Shown here: positions 20,652-29,735 of the stretch, piece by piece
How the letters are laid out: each line of letters opens with the position of its first letter
Position numbering within the stretch: the stretch's first letter is position 1
Made by a program: the position numbers and the translations under genes
The notes under the pieces: model-generated
What the model was told of the DNA's origin: nothing
Databases searched by the model: none
Seen by the model: the letters and a program-made list of their open reading frames with translations, nothing else
IMG/VR virus record: IMGVR_UViG_3300032087_000106
Location: 1 to 40,641 of that record
DNA: 40,641 bases
Origin: a virus
Reading direction: 5' to 3' (one strand)

Positions 20652-21404
20652 ATGGCTGAGACACTAAACACTTATCAGGAAGAAGCACCAGAATCACAGG
20701 AACATGTTCAAGAAATGCTCAACAAAGAGCGAACAGAAACAGATGAACGTCCTGACTGGTTGCCTGAGAAATTTAAATCTGCTGAAGATATGGCTAAAGC
20801 ATACTCAGAATTAGAGGGTAAGCTAGGTAAGCCACAGCAGGAAGAGACTACCGAAGAAGTAGAAGTTTCTGGTGACGAAAGTGCTGAAGATGTAGCACAG
20901 TTACTAGATGATAGAGGCCTAGACTTTGATGCTTTTCAACAAGAGTATCAAGAACTAGGTGGTCTAACAGAAGAAGCGTATGCAGCCTTGGCAGAGGCTG
21001 GCTTCTCTGAAGCTATGGTAGATTCGTGGATTGAAGGACAGAACGCTATCACTGCACAGGTGACAGCAGAGATGCACGAATACGCTGGCGGTGGAGAAGA
21101 GTACGCTCAGATGGTACAGTGGGCTGCTGATAATCTACCTGAGAGTGAGGTAGAAGCCTACAACGCAACGATGGAAAGTGGCAGCACAGACTTAATTAAG
21201 TTTGCTGTCCAAGGTCTACATGCACGTTATCGTTCTGAGGCAGAACCAAACCTTATGCAAGGTGGTACTGGTACTGTATCCTCAGGCGGGAAGTTCGATA
21301 GTACTGCGGAACTCACTGCTGCTATGAGTGACCCTAGATACGCTAAAGACCCTGCCTACAGGCAAGCCGTAGCTGATAAGTTGGCTAAGTCTAGTCTGTT
21401 CTAA
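20652..21404 (+). CDS. Capsid scaffolding protein, T7 gp9-like
   Basis: 250 aa against 307 in T7. Very acidic and Glu/Ala-rich, with R-P-D-W-L-P-E-K-F-K-S-A-E-D-M-A-K-A-Y-S-E-L-E near residue 33, the typical T7-group scaffold start. The helical C-terminus has Y-A-K-D-P-A-Y-R-Q-A-V-A-D-K-L-A-K-S. It directs procapsid assembly and then leaves. It lies between portal and capsid, as in T7. Confidence 0.93.
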   Translation: MAETLNTYQEEAPESQEHVQEMLNKERTETDERPDWLPEKFKSAEDMAKAYSELEGKLGKPQQEETTEEVEVSGDESAEDVAQLLDDRGLDFDAFQQEYQELGGLTEEAYAALAEAGFSEAMVDSWIEGQNAITAQVTAEMHEYAGGGEEYAQMVQWAADNLPESEVEAYNATMESGSTDLIKFAVQGLHARYRSEAEPNLMQGGTGTVSSGGKFDSTAELTAAMSDPRYAKDPAYRQAVADKLAKSSLF

Positions 21405-21612
21405 ATTGTTGCATGGGATTGGGGGGCTTGCTCCCCTCTCCTTTTAAGTACACCTAACGTGGGTGTATTTAATAGGGGACGCCCTATACACAAAGCTAAC
21501 ATACAAACGATTACCCCTGACCCCTTGCGAGGGACAATCTTGGAGAAAGGATGTAATGTAGTGCAGAGTGTAAGTACAACTCAACATTAACATTACTAAG
21601 AGGTAATTTAAG
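21405..21612 (+). promoter_or_regulatory. Structured leader of the major capsid gene
   Basis: A 208-base gap with five hairpins in a row: GGGGGG-CTTG-CTCCCC (21421-21436, then CTCCTTTT), TACACC/GGTGTA (21449-21467), ATAGGG-GACG-CCCTAT (21472-21487), CCCT-TGCG-AGGG (21522-21533) and ATTAC-TAAGAG-GTAAT (21592-21607). The last exposes the Shine-Dalgarno AAGAGG largely in its loop. The first could be a weak terminator or RNase III-type processing site. No gene is seen. The leader probably sets capsid mRNA stability or translation. Confidence 0.6.
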
Positions 21613-22728
21613 ATGGCACAAGCTGCTTCAAACCCTGCTTACACCGTAAGCTTTCAGGGTCAAAATAACCTCACAGGTGACGTAAGAGACCTGTTTCTCA
21701 AGCTGTATGCTGGTGAAGTCCTTACTGCCTTTGAGGAAAAGAAAGTCCTTATGGACAAGGTACGTACTCGTACCATTAGTAAAGGTAAGTCTGCTTCATT
21801 CCCAATGACAGGCCGTGCAACTGCTGAATATCTGACCCCCGGCAACGAGATTACTGGTGGCAATATTCGTGCAGGTGAGCGTATCGTCACTATTGACGAC
21901 TTGCTTATCTCAAGCCAGTTCATTGCTAACATTGATGAAGCAATCAACCACTACGATGTACGCAGCATCTACTCAAAAGAAGCTGGTATTGCATTGGCTA
22001 ACGAAGCTGACCGTAACGTAGCACGTATGCTCGTTAAGGCTGCTCTGTCAACCAACGCTACTCGCGCTGCTGGTCTTGTCCAAGACTATAAGTCTTTCAC
22101 TGAGGAAGACTTTACTGATAACGTAACTATCGGTACTGCTGCTGGTGACGCAACTGACGCTGCTAAGATTGCAAAAGCTATCTTTGACGCACGTAAAGAG
22201 ATGGAAGTAAAGAACGTACCAACTGATGGTGCAACTGTAGTTCTTGCTCCTGACCAGTACTATGCGTTGCTGGATGTTACTGATGGTAACAAGCTTGTTT
22301 ACATGAACAAGGACTTCGGTGGTAATGGTTCTATCGCTTCTGGCGTAGTACCATCAATCGCTGGTATGCCTGTTATCATGTCAAACCATGCTAACGTGTC
22401 TAACCTGTACGTGAACTTCACCACTGGTGACGCTAACGAAGGTAAGACTTCTGACAATGCGCCTCTGGCAAATACTGCTGGTTCAGGCCGCACTACTCAC
22501 TATGACCTGCCTACTGCTGCTGTAGATGGTGCAGACATGGTTGCTCTTGCTGCTAAGTTTAAGGGCTTCGTGTTTACTCCTGATGCTGTTGCTACTGTCA
22601 AGCTCCTTGACTTGGGCATGGAATCTGAGTACCAAATCAACCGTCAAGGCACACTGATGGTAGCTAAGTACGCAATGGGACACAACGTCCTGCGTCCTGC
22701 TGCCTGTATTGGTCTGTCGGCTGCTTAA
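21613..22728 (+). CDS. Major capsid protein, T7 gp10-like
   Basis: 371 aa (T7 gp10A 345 aa). HK97-fold shell protein. F-L-K-L-Y-A-G-E-V-L-T-A-F-E, R-T-I-S-K-G-K-S-A-S-F-P and I-D-D-L-L-I-S-S-Q-F-I-A-N-I-D-E-A are diagnostic of T7-type capsids. The C-terminal Y-Q-I-N-R-Q-G-T-L-M-V-A-K-Y-A-M-G-H is also typical. A strong terminator follows, matching T7 T-phi after gene 10. No obvious slippery site for a 10B-type product was noticed. Confidence 0.97.
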   Translation: MAQAASNPAYTVSFQGQNNLTGDVRDLFLKLYAGEVLTAFEEKKVLMDKVRTRTISKGKSASFPMTGRATAEYLTPGNEITGGNIRAGERIVTIDDLLISSQFIANIDEAINHYDVRSIYSKEAGIALANEADRNVARMLVKAALSTNATRAAGLVQDYKSFTEEDFTDNVTIGTAAGDATDAAKIAKAIFDARKEMEVKNVPTDGATVVLAPDQYYALLDVTDGNKLVYMNKDFGGNGSIASGVVPSIAGMPVIMSNHANVSNLYVNFTTGDANEGKTSDNAPLANTAGSGRTTHYDLPTAAVDGADMVALAAKFKGFVFTPDAVATVKLLDLGMESEYQINRQGTLMVAKYAMGHNVLRPAACIGLSAA

Positions 22729-22736
22729 TTAAACGA

Positions 22737-22769
22737 GGGGAGAGGTTACTAGTGCCTCTCTCCTTTTTT
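22737..22769 (+). terminator. Terminator after major capsid gene (T-phi equivalent)
   Basis: GGGGAGAGG (22737-22745) and CCTCTCTCC (22755-22763) pair over 9 bp with one G-U. The loop is 9 nt and a six-T run follows at 22764-22769. In T7 the only strong phage terminator lies at this same place. Confidence 0.92.
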
Positions 22770-22785
22770 ATTATAGGATAGTGAT

Positions 22786-22980
22786 ATGAGCAAAGACCTT
22801 AAAATTAAGAAGTCACGTGTCAATGAGGCTGGAAACTACACTAAACCTGCTATGCGTAAGCGTATGTTTAACGCTATTAAGGCTGGTACAAAAGGCGGTA
22901 ACGCTGGTCAGTGGTCAGCGAGAAAAGCTCAGTTGCTTGCGTCACGCTACAAGAAAGCTGGTGGGGGCTACACATCATGA
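22786..22980 (+). CDS. Small basic conserved phage protein
   Basis: 64 aa, Lys/Arg/Gly-rich. V-N-E-A-G-N-Y-T-K-P-A-M-R-K-R-M-F and K-G-G-N-A-G-Q-W-S-A-R-K-A-Q-L-L-A form a conserved pattern in marine phage and some bacterial proteins. Probably binds DNA or capsid interior; that is inference from charge. It is first of four small basic genes between capsid and tail. Confidence 0.8.
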   Translation: MSKDLKIKKSRVNEAGNYTKPAMRKRMFNAIKAGTKGGNAGQWSARKAQLLASRYKKAGGGYTS

Positions 22981-23213
22981 AAGCCCCACAGCAGAGCCTA
23001 AAGAACTGGACAAAACAAAAGTGGCGAACTAAGTCAGGTAAAAAATCTAGCGAAACAGGTGAGCGTTACTTACCTGAAGCTGCTATCAAGTCATTATCTT
23101 CAGCAGAATATGCTGCTACAACTAAAGCTAAACGTGAAGGTACACGTAAAGGTAAACAGTTTGTAAGACAACCACTAAAGATTGCAAAGAAAACTGCAAA
23201 GTATAGGAAGTAA
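22977..23213 (+). CDS. DUF5872-like small basic phage protein
   Basis: 78 aa from ATG 22977, an ATGA overlap with the previous stop. K-N-W-T-K-Q-K-W-R-T-K-S-G-K, G-E-R-Y-L-P-E-A-A-I-K-S-L-S-S-A-E-Y-A-A-T-T and K-G-K-Q-F-V-R-Q-P match the DUF5872-type pattern as I recall it. It is strongly basic. Unknown role; nucleic-acid binding is likely from charge. Confidence 0.8.
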   Translation: MKAPQQSLKNWTKQKWRTKSGKKSSETGERYLPEAAIKSLSSAEYAATTKAKREGTRKGKQFVRQPLKIAKKTAKYRK

Positions 23214-23215
23214 TT

Positions 23216-23332
23216 ATGCCACAAGTAGGTTCAAAACATTATAGTTATACTAAGAAGGGTATGGCAGCAGCTAAGAAAGAAGCCAAAGCAACTGGCAAGA
23301 CTGTAACTAATAAGTACAAGAAGAAGAAATAA
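23216..23332 (+). CDS. Tiny Lys-rich protein (38 aa)
   Basis: 38 aa, about one third lysine, ending K-Y-K-K-K-K. The start M-P-Q-V-G-S-K-H-Y-S-Y-T-K-K-G recurs in small phage proteins near capsid genes. Its spacing (2 nt after the previous gene, 1 nt before the next) supports coding. Likely DNA- or capsid-binding. Confidence 0.65.
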   Translation: MPQVGSKHYSYTKKGMAAAKKEAKATGKTVTNKYKKKK

Positions 23333-23333
23333 C

Positions 23334-23585
23334 ATGGCTATAGAGAGAGGCGGGGAGACTTTTAAGGGTCTACGTATACCTAAGAGAACACCAAACCATC
23401 CTAAGAAATCTCACGCTGTTCTCGTAGGTACGAAAGATAAACCTAAACTAATTAGATTTGGTGAGCAGGGTGCTAAGACAAACCAGAACGCTAAACAACG
23501 TGCATCGTTCAAAGCGAGACATCGTAAGAATATAGCGAAGGGGCCATCTAGTGCAGCTTACTGGGCTAACAAAGTAAAGTGGTGA
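23334..23585 (+). CDS. Small basic conserved phage protein
   Basis: 83 aa. T-P-N-H-P-K-K-S-H-A-V-L, L-I-R-F-G-E-Q-G, R-A-S-F-K-A-R-H-R-K-N-I and the terminal A-A-Y-W-A-N-K-V-K-W are a conserved set in many phages of marine bacteria. Charge suggests DNA or capsid contact; function is unknown. Confidence 0.8.
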   Translation: MAIERGGETFKGLRIPKRTPNHPKKSHAVLVGTKDKPKLIRFGEQGAKTNQNAKQRASFKARHRKNIAKGPSSAAYWANKVKW

Positions 23586-23589
23586 TAAC

Positions 23590-24174
23590 ATGGCAGGAAC
23601 AACACAACTAGATGCAGTCAACACTATGCTTTCTGCCATTGGCGAAGCACCAGTAAGTAGCTTGTCCTCTGGCTTGCTTGAGGCAGAGGTAGCAGAAACC
23701 ATACTAAATACAGTTGACCGTGAAGTGCAGTCTATGGGCTGGCACTTTAACACAGAATTAAATAAGTCGTATGCACAAGATAGTAACGGGGAGATTATCC
23801 TTGGTGCTGATGTACTACGTGCAGACGCAACACAGAAAGTAGATAGTAGAGACCTTGTACAACGTGGGCTAAAGATGTATGACAGGGTTAATAATACGTT
23901 TACTATAAACGCAGAGGCAGCACTAGATGTTGTCGTACAATTAGATTTTGATGATTTGCCTGAGGTAGCTAAACGCTACGTAGTTATGAGAGCAACACGT
24001 ATCTTTCAGGATAGGATTGTTGGCTCCAACACACTACATGATTTTCAGATGCGAGATGAGGCTACAGCACTTGCTGAACTAAGAGAGTTTGACAAGGCTG
24101 CTGATGACCATAACATCTTTGACAACTATGATACCTTCAGCATCATCGACAGACAGGGACGAAGGACACTATAA
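23590..24174 (+). CDS. Tail tubular protein A, T7 gp11-like (adaptor/gatekeeper)
   Basis: 194 aa against 196 in T7. L-D-A-V-N-T-M-L-S-A-I-G-E-A-P-V and V-Q-S-M-G-W-H-F-N-T-E are hallmark residues. R-G-L-K-M-Y-D-R and R-Y-V-V-M-R-A-T-R-I-F-Q follow. It connects the portal to the nozzle. TAATG overlap with gp12, the same order as T7. Confidence 0.95.
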   Translation: MAGTTQLDAVNTMLSAIGEAPVSSLSSGLLEAEVAETILNTVDREVQSMGWHFNTELNKSYAQDSNGEIILGADVLRADATQKVDSRDLVQRGLKMYDRVNNTFTINAEAALDVVVQLDFDDLPEVAKRYVVMRATRIFQDRIVGSNTLHDFQMRDEATALAELREFDKAADDHNIFDNYDTFSIIDRQGRRTL

Positions 24175-26516
24175 TGGCACTCATCAGTCAATCTATCCCC
24201 AATCTGATTAACGGTGTATCACAACAACCACCATCACTACGTCTTAATACACAGGCAGAGCTACAAGAAAACGGATTATCCAATGTTGTAACAGGCTTGT
24301 CTAAGCGTCCTAGTTCTAAACATATTGCTGACTTAGGAGTAATTAGTAATCTAGACAAAGCTTTTATACATACTATTCGTAGGGATGAGAACGAGTTTTA
24401 CTCTATGGTGATAGATACTACTGGTACGATTAGGGTGTTTGACAAGGATGGTGTATCCAAAACAGTAACTAATAATGCAGCCTCTTACGTGACAGGTCTA
24501 ACTGACCCTAGTAAGGAGTTGGCTGCTGTGTCTATTGCTGACACAACCTTTATTGTAAATAAAACTAAAGTAGTAGCCAAAGGTACTAGTACATCTCCTG
24601 TACGTAACCCTGAGGCATTAGTATATGTCAAACAGGCTGATTACTCTTCTACGTATAGATTGAAAATTACGAAAGGTGGTAGTACAGGTACAGTTCAATT
24701 TGCTACTAAATCTTCTACACAGTCTAGTACAGCTTTGACACAAGCAGCAGAGCGTGGTGCATCAACTGATATTATTGCACAAAACCTAGATACATTTTCT
24801 GGCTCTGTAGTAAACACTGGATATTATGATAGTGTAACAAACAGTGGTGCTGTAACAGGTATTAACATAACTAGGTATGGTTCTGTGTTGTGGATTAGGT
24901 CTACCGACAGTACAGACTTTACTGTAGAGGTTGGTGATTCTCACGGTGGAGACCACCTACTACTATTCAAGGGTGAGACTGGTGACTTTAAAAAGCTACC
25001 CTCAGAAGGACCAGTAGATTTTAATATTAAAGTATCAGGCGACAACCAGAAAGCACAAGACGATTACTACGTTAAGTTTACTGGTGATGGTGTATGGAAA
25101 GAAACTATCGAACCTAACATTCTAGTAGACTTAGATGCTTCTACCTTACCACACAAACTGTCAAAGCAACCAGATGGTAGCTTTATATTTGATGTAGTAA
25201 GTTATGCAGACAGAACTGTTGGTGATGATGGTACTAACGACTATCCCTCTTTCATAGGATATACTCTGTCAGATATTTTCTTTCATCGTGACAGACTAGG
25301 TGTACTAGCAGATGAGAATGTAATCTTTGCACGTGCAGGTGAGTATGTAAACTTTGACTTCTTTCGTAAGTCTACACTAACCATCGTTGACAGTGACCCT
25401 ATTGATGTGGCAGTATCGTCAAACAAGGTTAGCATACTTAAACATGCTGTACCCTTTAACGAATCACTGCTGTTGTTCTCTGACCTAACACAGTTTAAGC
25501 TAACGGCTGACCCTGTACTTACACCTGAGACAGTCAACATTGCGAACACCACAGAGTTTGAGGCATCACTTAGAGCCAAGCCAGCACAGGCTGGTAGGTT
25601 TGTATACTTTGCTTCAGCACGTGGCGCATGGTCTGGTATGTGGGAGTACTTTGTAGATAGTGACACAGACACTAACGATGCTACAGAGATTACAGCACAC
25701 GTACCTGAGTACCTAAATGGTGAAGTCATTAACATACAAGCATCGTCTAACGAAGACATGCTACTAGTACAGACTGACAATGACCCTCAGGCTCTGTATG
25801 TATACAGATACTATTGGGCTGGTAGAGAGAAGCTACAGTCATCGTGGTCACGCTGGGTGTTTAATGGTGACATCATTGGGTGTTCGTTCAACCGTGCAGA
25901 CATAACAATACTTATTAAGAGAGGTACTAACTTGTACCTTGAGCGTATTAATCTATCAGTAGATGACGCAACAAATTATACTACTGGTCAGTTCTCTATT
26001 CACTTAGACAGGCGAGTACGGTTAGAGACAGGTGGCCTAACGACAGTACCTTATACTGATGCAGCTACTATCTACATAGACCAAACAGGTAAGATTATAC
26101 CTTTGGCTAGTGTAGCAGGTAAGCTTGCTGACAGTGAAGTGGTGTATGCTGGGATACCATATACTTTCAAGTACCAGTTCTCTGAACCAGTGGTAAAGCA
26201 AAACAACCAACCAATAACAACAGGTGTTCTAAACCTAAGAAACTATGCAGTAGTGTATAACGACACAGGTTTCTTTGAGGTAGATGTAACACCGTCTAGA
26301 CGCTCTACATACAATCGTAAATTTACAGGACGACTTGTAGGCGGTGCAGCAAACATACTTAATAGAGCAGCTATTGATTCTGGTACGTATGAGTTTGGCA
26401 TTATGGCAAATTCAAGTAATGTAAGTATCGTACTAAAAAGCAGTAGTCACCTGCCCTGTGTTTTCCAATCGGCAGAGTGGGAAGGCTTCTATGTTCTACG
26501 TTCTAGGAGAATGTAA
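24174..26516 (+). CDS. Tail tubular protein B, T7 gp12-like (nozzle)
   Basis: 780 aa against 794 in T7. It begins L-I-S-Q-S-I-P-N-L-I-N-G-V-S-Q-Q-P-P-S-L-R, the standard gp12 opening, and has D-I-F-F-H-R-D-R-L-G near residue 365. It forms the tail nozzle that contacts fibres and the cell envelope. All-beta composition throughout. No truncation. Confidence 0.96.
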   Translation: MALISQSIPNLINGVSQQPPSLRLNTQAELQENGLSNVVTGLSKRPSSKHIADLGVISNLDKAFIHTIRRDENEFYSMVIDTTGTIRVFDKDGVSKTVTNNAASYVTGLTDPSKELAAVSIADTTFIVNKTKVVAKGTSTSPVRNPEALVYVKQADYSSTYRLKITKGGSTGTVQFATKSSTQSSTALTQAAERGASTDIIAQNLDTFSGSVVNTGYYDSVTNSGAVTGINITRYGSVLWIRSTDSTDFTVEVGDSHGGDHLLLFKGETGDFKKLPSEGPVDFNIKVSGDNQKAQDDYYVKFTGDGVWKETIEPNILVDLDASTLPHKLSKQPDGSFIFDVVSYADRTVGDDGTNDYPSFIGYTLSDIFFHRDRLGVLADENVIFARAGEYVNFDFFRKSTLTIVDSDPIDVAVSSNKVSILKHAVPFNESLLLFSDLTQFKLTADPVLTPETVNIANTTEFEASLRAKPAQAGRFVYFASARGAWSGMWEYFVDSDTDTNDATEITAHVPEYLNGEVINIQASSNEDMLLVQTDNDPQALYVYRYYWAGREKLQSSWSRWVFNGDIIGCSFNRADITILIKRGTNLYLERINLSVDDATNYTTGQFSIHLDRRVRLETGGLTTVPYTDAATIYIDQTGKIIPLASVAGKLADSEVVYAGIPYTFKYQFSEPVVKQNNQPITTGVLNLRNYAVVYNDTGFFEVDVTPSRRSTYNRKFTGRLVGGAANILNRAAIDSGTYEFGIMANSSNVSIVLKSSSHLPCVFQSAEWEGFYVLRSRRM

Positions 26517-26975
26517 ATGAAAGTCCATGTGAGACAGAGTACCCAAGAAGATGTTGAATATCTTTGTGATAACTTGCGCCCTGAAGATAGGGAAGAGGTA
26601 CTTGCCTCACATGGTACTACAAGGGAAGCACTACAGACAGGCTTTGATGAATCAGAAGAGTGCTGGACTATTATAGTAACAGATACAGATGAGATAGCTG
26701 GTATCTATGGTCTATCAGAATACGATGAGACTATGGCTATACCGTGGCTGTTGACTACCCCTGCTATTAAAAAAGTATGGCTACCGTTCCTACGTGGCTC
26801 ACGTAAGTGGGTAGAGGAAGCTAATCAAAAATACCCCCTACTTACTAATGCAGTAGATGCAGACTACACTGTAGCTATTAACTGGCTACGTTTTGTTGGT
26901 TTCACGTTTATCAAGAAACATGAGAAATGGGGCGTAGGTAATAAACCATTTCTAGAATTTGTGAGGATACGATAA
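26517..26975 (+). CDS. T7 gp13-like protein (GNAT-type fold)
   Basis: 152 aa against 138 in T7. Opens V-R-Q-S-T-Q-E-D-V-E-Y-L, a GNAT-like first strand and helix, and ends I-N-W-L-R-F-V-G-F-T-F-I-K-K-H, matching the gp13 pattern H-I-R-F-L-K-T-I-G-A-V-F. T7 gp13 is needed for assembly of internal virion proteins. Catalysis is doubtful because no clear acetyl-CoA loop is seen. Position between gp12 and gp14 supports the call. Confidence 0.82.
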   Translation: MKVHVRQSTQEDVEYLCDNLRPEDREEVLASHGTTREALQTGFDESEECWTIIVTDTDEIAGIYGLSEYDETMAIPWLLTTPAIKKVWLPFLRGSRKWVEEANQKYPLLTNAVDADYTVAINWLRFVGFTFIKKHEKWGVGNKPFLEFVRIR

Positions 26976-27595
26976 TGGACCCAATGACTATGCTGGCTAT
27001 TGGTCAGGGTGTTGCTGGTTACTTTCAAGCAGAAGGTGAAGCCAAGAGAACAGAGGCACGTTACCAACAGAATAGGATTAATGCTGCTGCTGCACGTGAC
27101 CTAAAGATACAATCCTTAAATACACGTCTGGTTCAAGAAGGTGAGATTGCTGCTGAACAAAAACTAGCTCTAAGTATAGAAGCTTTAAAGAAAAAAGAGA
27201 GAGCAAAGGTTGCAGCAGGTGAAGCAGGTGTATCTGGTTCCTCTGTAGATAATCTTGTAGATGAATATGACAAACAAAAACTAAGAGGTTTCTCAGCAAT
27301 TAATGCTAACGTAGAAAACTTAGAAAAACAAATACAACTACAAAAGCAGGGGGCTTCAGCAGAGGCTTTAAATAGAATAAATTCTTTACCTAGGGGTATC
27401 AAACCTAATTTACTATTTCACGCAATAAGCACAGCAGCTACCGCATATGCTACCGAAAAATCAGCACAAGTAAAACAACCAACTGGTTATACATCTACGT
27501 TTGGTTCTACTGCACCTACAAGCTCTATCTTTAGTAGTGGGCAAGCAGTGTATGCTGTACAGGACGCACCGTGGGGCATGGCTGATGACGAATAG
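26975..27595 (+). CDS. Internal virion protein, T7 gp14-like
   Basis: 206 aa against 196 in T7. It has an N-terminal A-I-G-Q-G-V-A-G-Y-F-Q-A and a long helical, Gln/Lys/Ala-rich middle, with E-A-G-V-S-G-S-S-V near residue 84, typical of gp14. On infection it is ejected and forms a channel in the outer membrane. One-base overlap with the upstream gene (TAATG). Confidence 0.87.
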   Translation: MDPMTMLAIGQGVAGYFQAEGEAKRTEARYQQNRINAAAARDLKIQSLNTRLVQEGEIAAEQKLALSIEALKKKERAKVAAGEAGVSGSSVDNLVDEYDKQKLRGFSAINANVENLEKQIQLQKQGASAEALNRINSLPRGIKPNLLFHAISTAATAYATEKSAQVKQPTGYTSTFGSTAPTSSIFSSGQAVYAVQDAPWGMADDE

Positions 27596-27604
27596 GAGTG
27601 ACTA

Positions 27605-29713
27605 ATGGCTAAACGTAGAGTACAAGTTGAGGGTCTTAGTCAACCTCAACAACTAAGGGCTGTAGCCTCTCCTGTCGAAACATATGTAAGACCACCAGAA
27701 GCACAAGCTCCACCAAGCGCATTAAGTCAATTTGTCACAGCTATTACTCCTGCTGTTAAAGCTGTATCTGAAGAGAAAAAAGCACAGCAGTTAAAATTAC
27801 AGAGAGAGGCAGAGAGAGGTATCTCAGCCAAACGTGCTGCTGATGTTAAACTTGGAGTAGGTAAAGCTTTACGAGCAGCTAGTCAGGATTTCTTAGACAA
27901 CCAAGAACAGTACATGGGGATGTCTGAAGAAGCAATAGCTGCAAAACGTGCAGAAGTAATGCAGCCTTATATTGACATGGCTAACCAGTCAGGAGACCAG
28001 CTACTTATTGATGCTGTCAACGCTGATATTGAGATGGGTAATCTTACTTTCTTTGCTAAAGTATATGACCCAACTAAGAGACAGTTTGACTTTAATCAAG
28101 ACATGGAATCTCTGACTGAAGAGTTGATAGCTATCTCTGATAACGAAGCAATGATGGGAGACCCAGAACTAGGTGCTACAGGAAAAGATAGAACTTTGTT
28201 CAAGATGAACCAGATTGAAGATACAATCAATAAGTATCAAAAAGCTTCTGGGTATTCTTTTAATCAGATTAATGACTACGTGTTTGGAAACGTAATTGCC
28301 CCACGTGTACAATCTAATGGTAGAGATGCCTTGTATAGATGGGGTGAGCAGAAGAAGCTATACAACGTAGGACGGTATCAGAAAACTGTCAAGACCATGA
28401 ATAACGAGTTACGTATTCGTGACGAAAGAATGTTAAAACAGCAAGACCCTCTTGTTTTCCAACAACAGGTAGTAGGTGCTGTTGATAGCTATATGTCAAC
28501 CATAGCTGAAGGTAAGCCTGTCAGCAACGCTATGCTAATGGTAGGTCAAACTATTACATTACCTAGCGGAGCTACAAAGAAAGTTACCGAAGCTGACGTT
28601 GTAGCTGCCTTTGAAAGCTATGCAAGCTCAGAAGGTATTAGTGATGCTTCAAGAGTAGACTTCTATAAACGTAACGGACTAGTACCTAAAATTGCTACTG
28701 ACAACATTAACTCTGGTAAGTTTATGTTTGTCAATGGTGAGATTAACGAAGCTAATGTAGCACAAGCAAAAATAACTATGGATACTATTGCTTCTATGAA
28801 AGCTACTGGATTAGAGATACCTAGTTCTCTGATGTCTGAGAAAGAACTAAAGCGTTTTCAAATTGCAGAAGTTTGGTCACGTGAAAAGGGTATTGACTTA
28901 GGCACAGCTTTGCTGAAAGCACAGAATGTAAACTTTGATATTGTACCAGAAAACAAAAACAAGTTCAGAAGTAAAGTAATGTCTGAAGTTGGTACAATGT
29001 TTATTACAGACCATGGTGATACGTCAAACAAAATTAGGAACATTAATAACATTGTAGATGATGCTTTGTTATTTATGCAATCAGGCGTAGAGAGCGAAGA
29101 AGAAGCTATTAAACTAGCTGTAAATGTTTTCAATCAAGACCACATTGTTCATACAGCATCTAATGGCGTTGAACTTAGCTTTAAACAGTTAAACACTGAT
29201 ATAAGTATCTCAGCACCTGTGCAACAAACTTTAAACTCTGCTGCAACTGAGATTGGTAACAATGTGCAGATGCAAAACATTATTACTAAGATGTATCCTA
29301 CAGTTACAGACGCTGGCGTTGCTTTGACAAATGGCGTAAACCCAGAGATTGTCAATGTAAACATAGTAGATGAAAACGGTAGTTGGATGGGTAGTTTAGG
29401 AACTATCAGTAAAAAACAACTACTAAGTAACCCTAATATTGTAAATAACTTGATAGCTAAGAATATACAAGAAGCCATAGAAATGGGTATAGACCCCTAT
29501 ACTGGCAAGCCTGAAACTACGACTAATCAGGATATTCTCAGTGACATTGATACAATTTCACCTGACGATGAAATGTTGATAGACCCTGATGCTCCAACAG
29601 CTTCAGAGATTTTAGATACTATCTCTAGAAACTTAGGGTTTGATAACGCAGAAGAATCTATTAACGAAGCTGCACAAGCCTTGGATGAATTAAGTGGTAC
29701 TATTTCTCCATAA
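27605..29713 (+). CDS. Internal virion protein, T7 gp15-like
   Basis: 702 aa against 747 in T7. Sequence similarity visible by eye is weak, so the call rests on size, largely helical composition, and place between the gp14-like and gp16-like genes. The N-terminal 60 residues are Pro/Gln-rich; the C-terminus is acidic (D-P-D-A-P-T-A-S-E). gp15 is part of the periplasmic ejection tunnel in T7. Confidence 0.82.
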   Translation: MAKRRVQVEGLSQPQQLRAVASPVETYVRPPEAQAPPSALSQFVTAITPAVKAVSEEKKAQQLKLQREAERGISAKRAADVKLGVGKALRAASQDFLDNQEQYMGMSEEAIAAKRAEVMQPYIDMANQSGDQLLIDAVNADIEMGNLTFFAKVYDPTKRQFDFNQDMESLTEELIAISDNEAMMGDPELGATGKDRTLFKMNQIEDTINKYQKASGYSFNQINDYVFGNVIAPRVQSNGRDALYRWGEQKKLYNVGRYQKTVKTMNNELRIRDERMLKQQDPLVFQQQVVGAVDSYMSTIAEGKPVSNAMLMVGQTITLPSGATKKVTEADVVAAFESYASSEGISDASRVDFYKRNGLVPKIATDNINSGKFMFVNGEINEANVAQAKITMDTIASMKATGLEIPSSLMSEKELKRFQIAEVWSREKGIDLGTALLKAQNVNFDIVPENKNKFRSKVMSEVGTMFITDHGDTSNKIRNINNIVDDALLFMQSGVESEEEAIKLAVNVFNQDHIVHTASNGVELSFKQLNTDISISAPVQQTLNSAATEIGNNVQMQNIITKMYPTVTDAGVALTNGVNPEIVNVNIVDENGSWMGSLGTISKKQLLSNPNIVNNLIAKNIQEAIEMGIDPYTGKPETTTNQDILSDIDTISPDDEMLIDPDAPTASEILDTISRNLGFDNAEESINEAAQALDELSGTISP

Positions 29714-29735
29714 TCATAAAGTAAGGATGTAAACT

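Noticed and set aside
25283-25780. 165-aa open frame on the minus strand inside the tail tube B gene
   Set aside because: Antisense shadow of a conserved structural gene; no start signals or homology.
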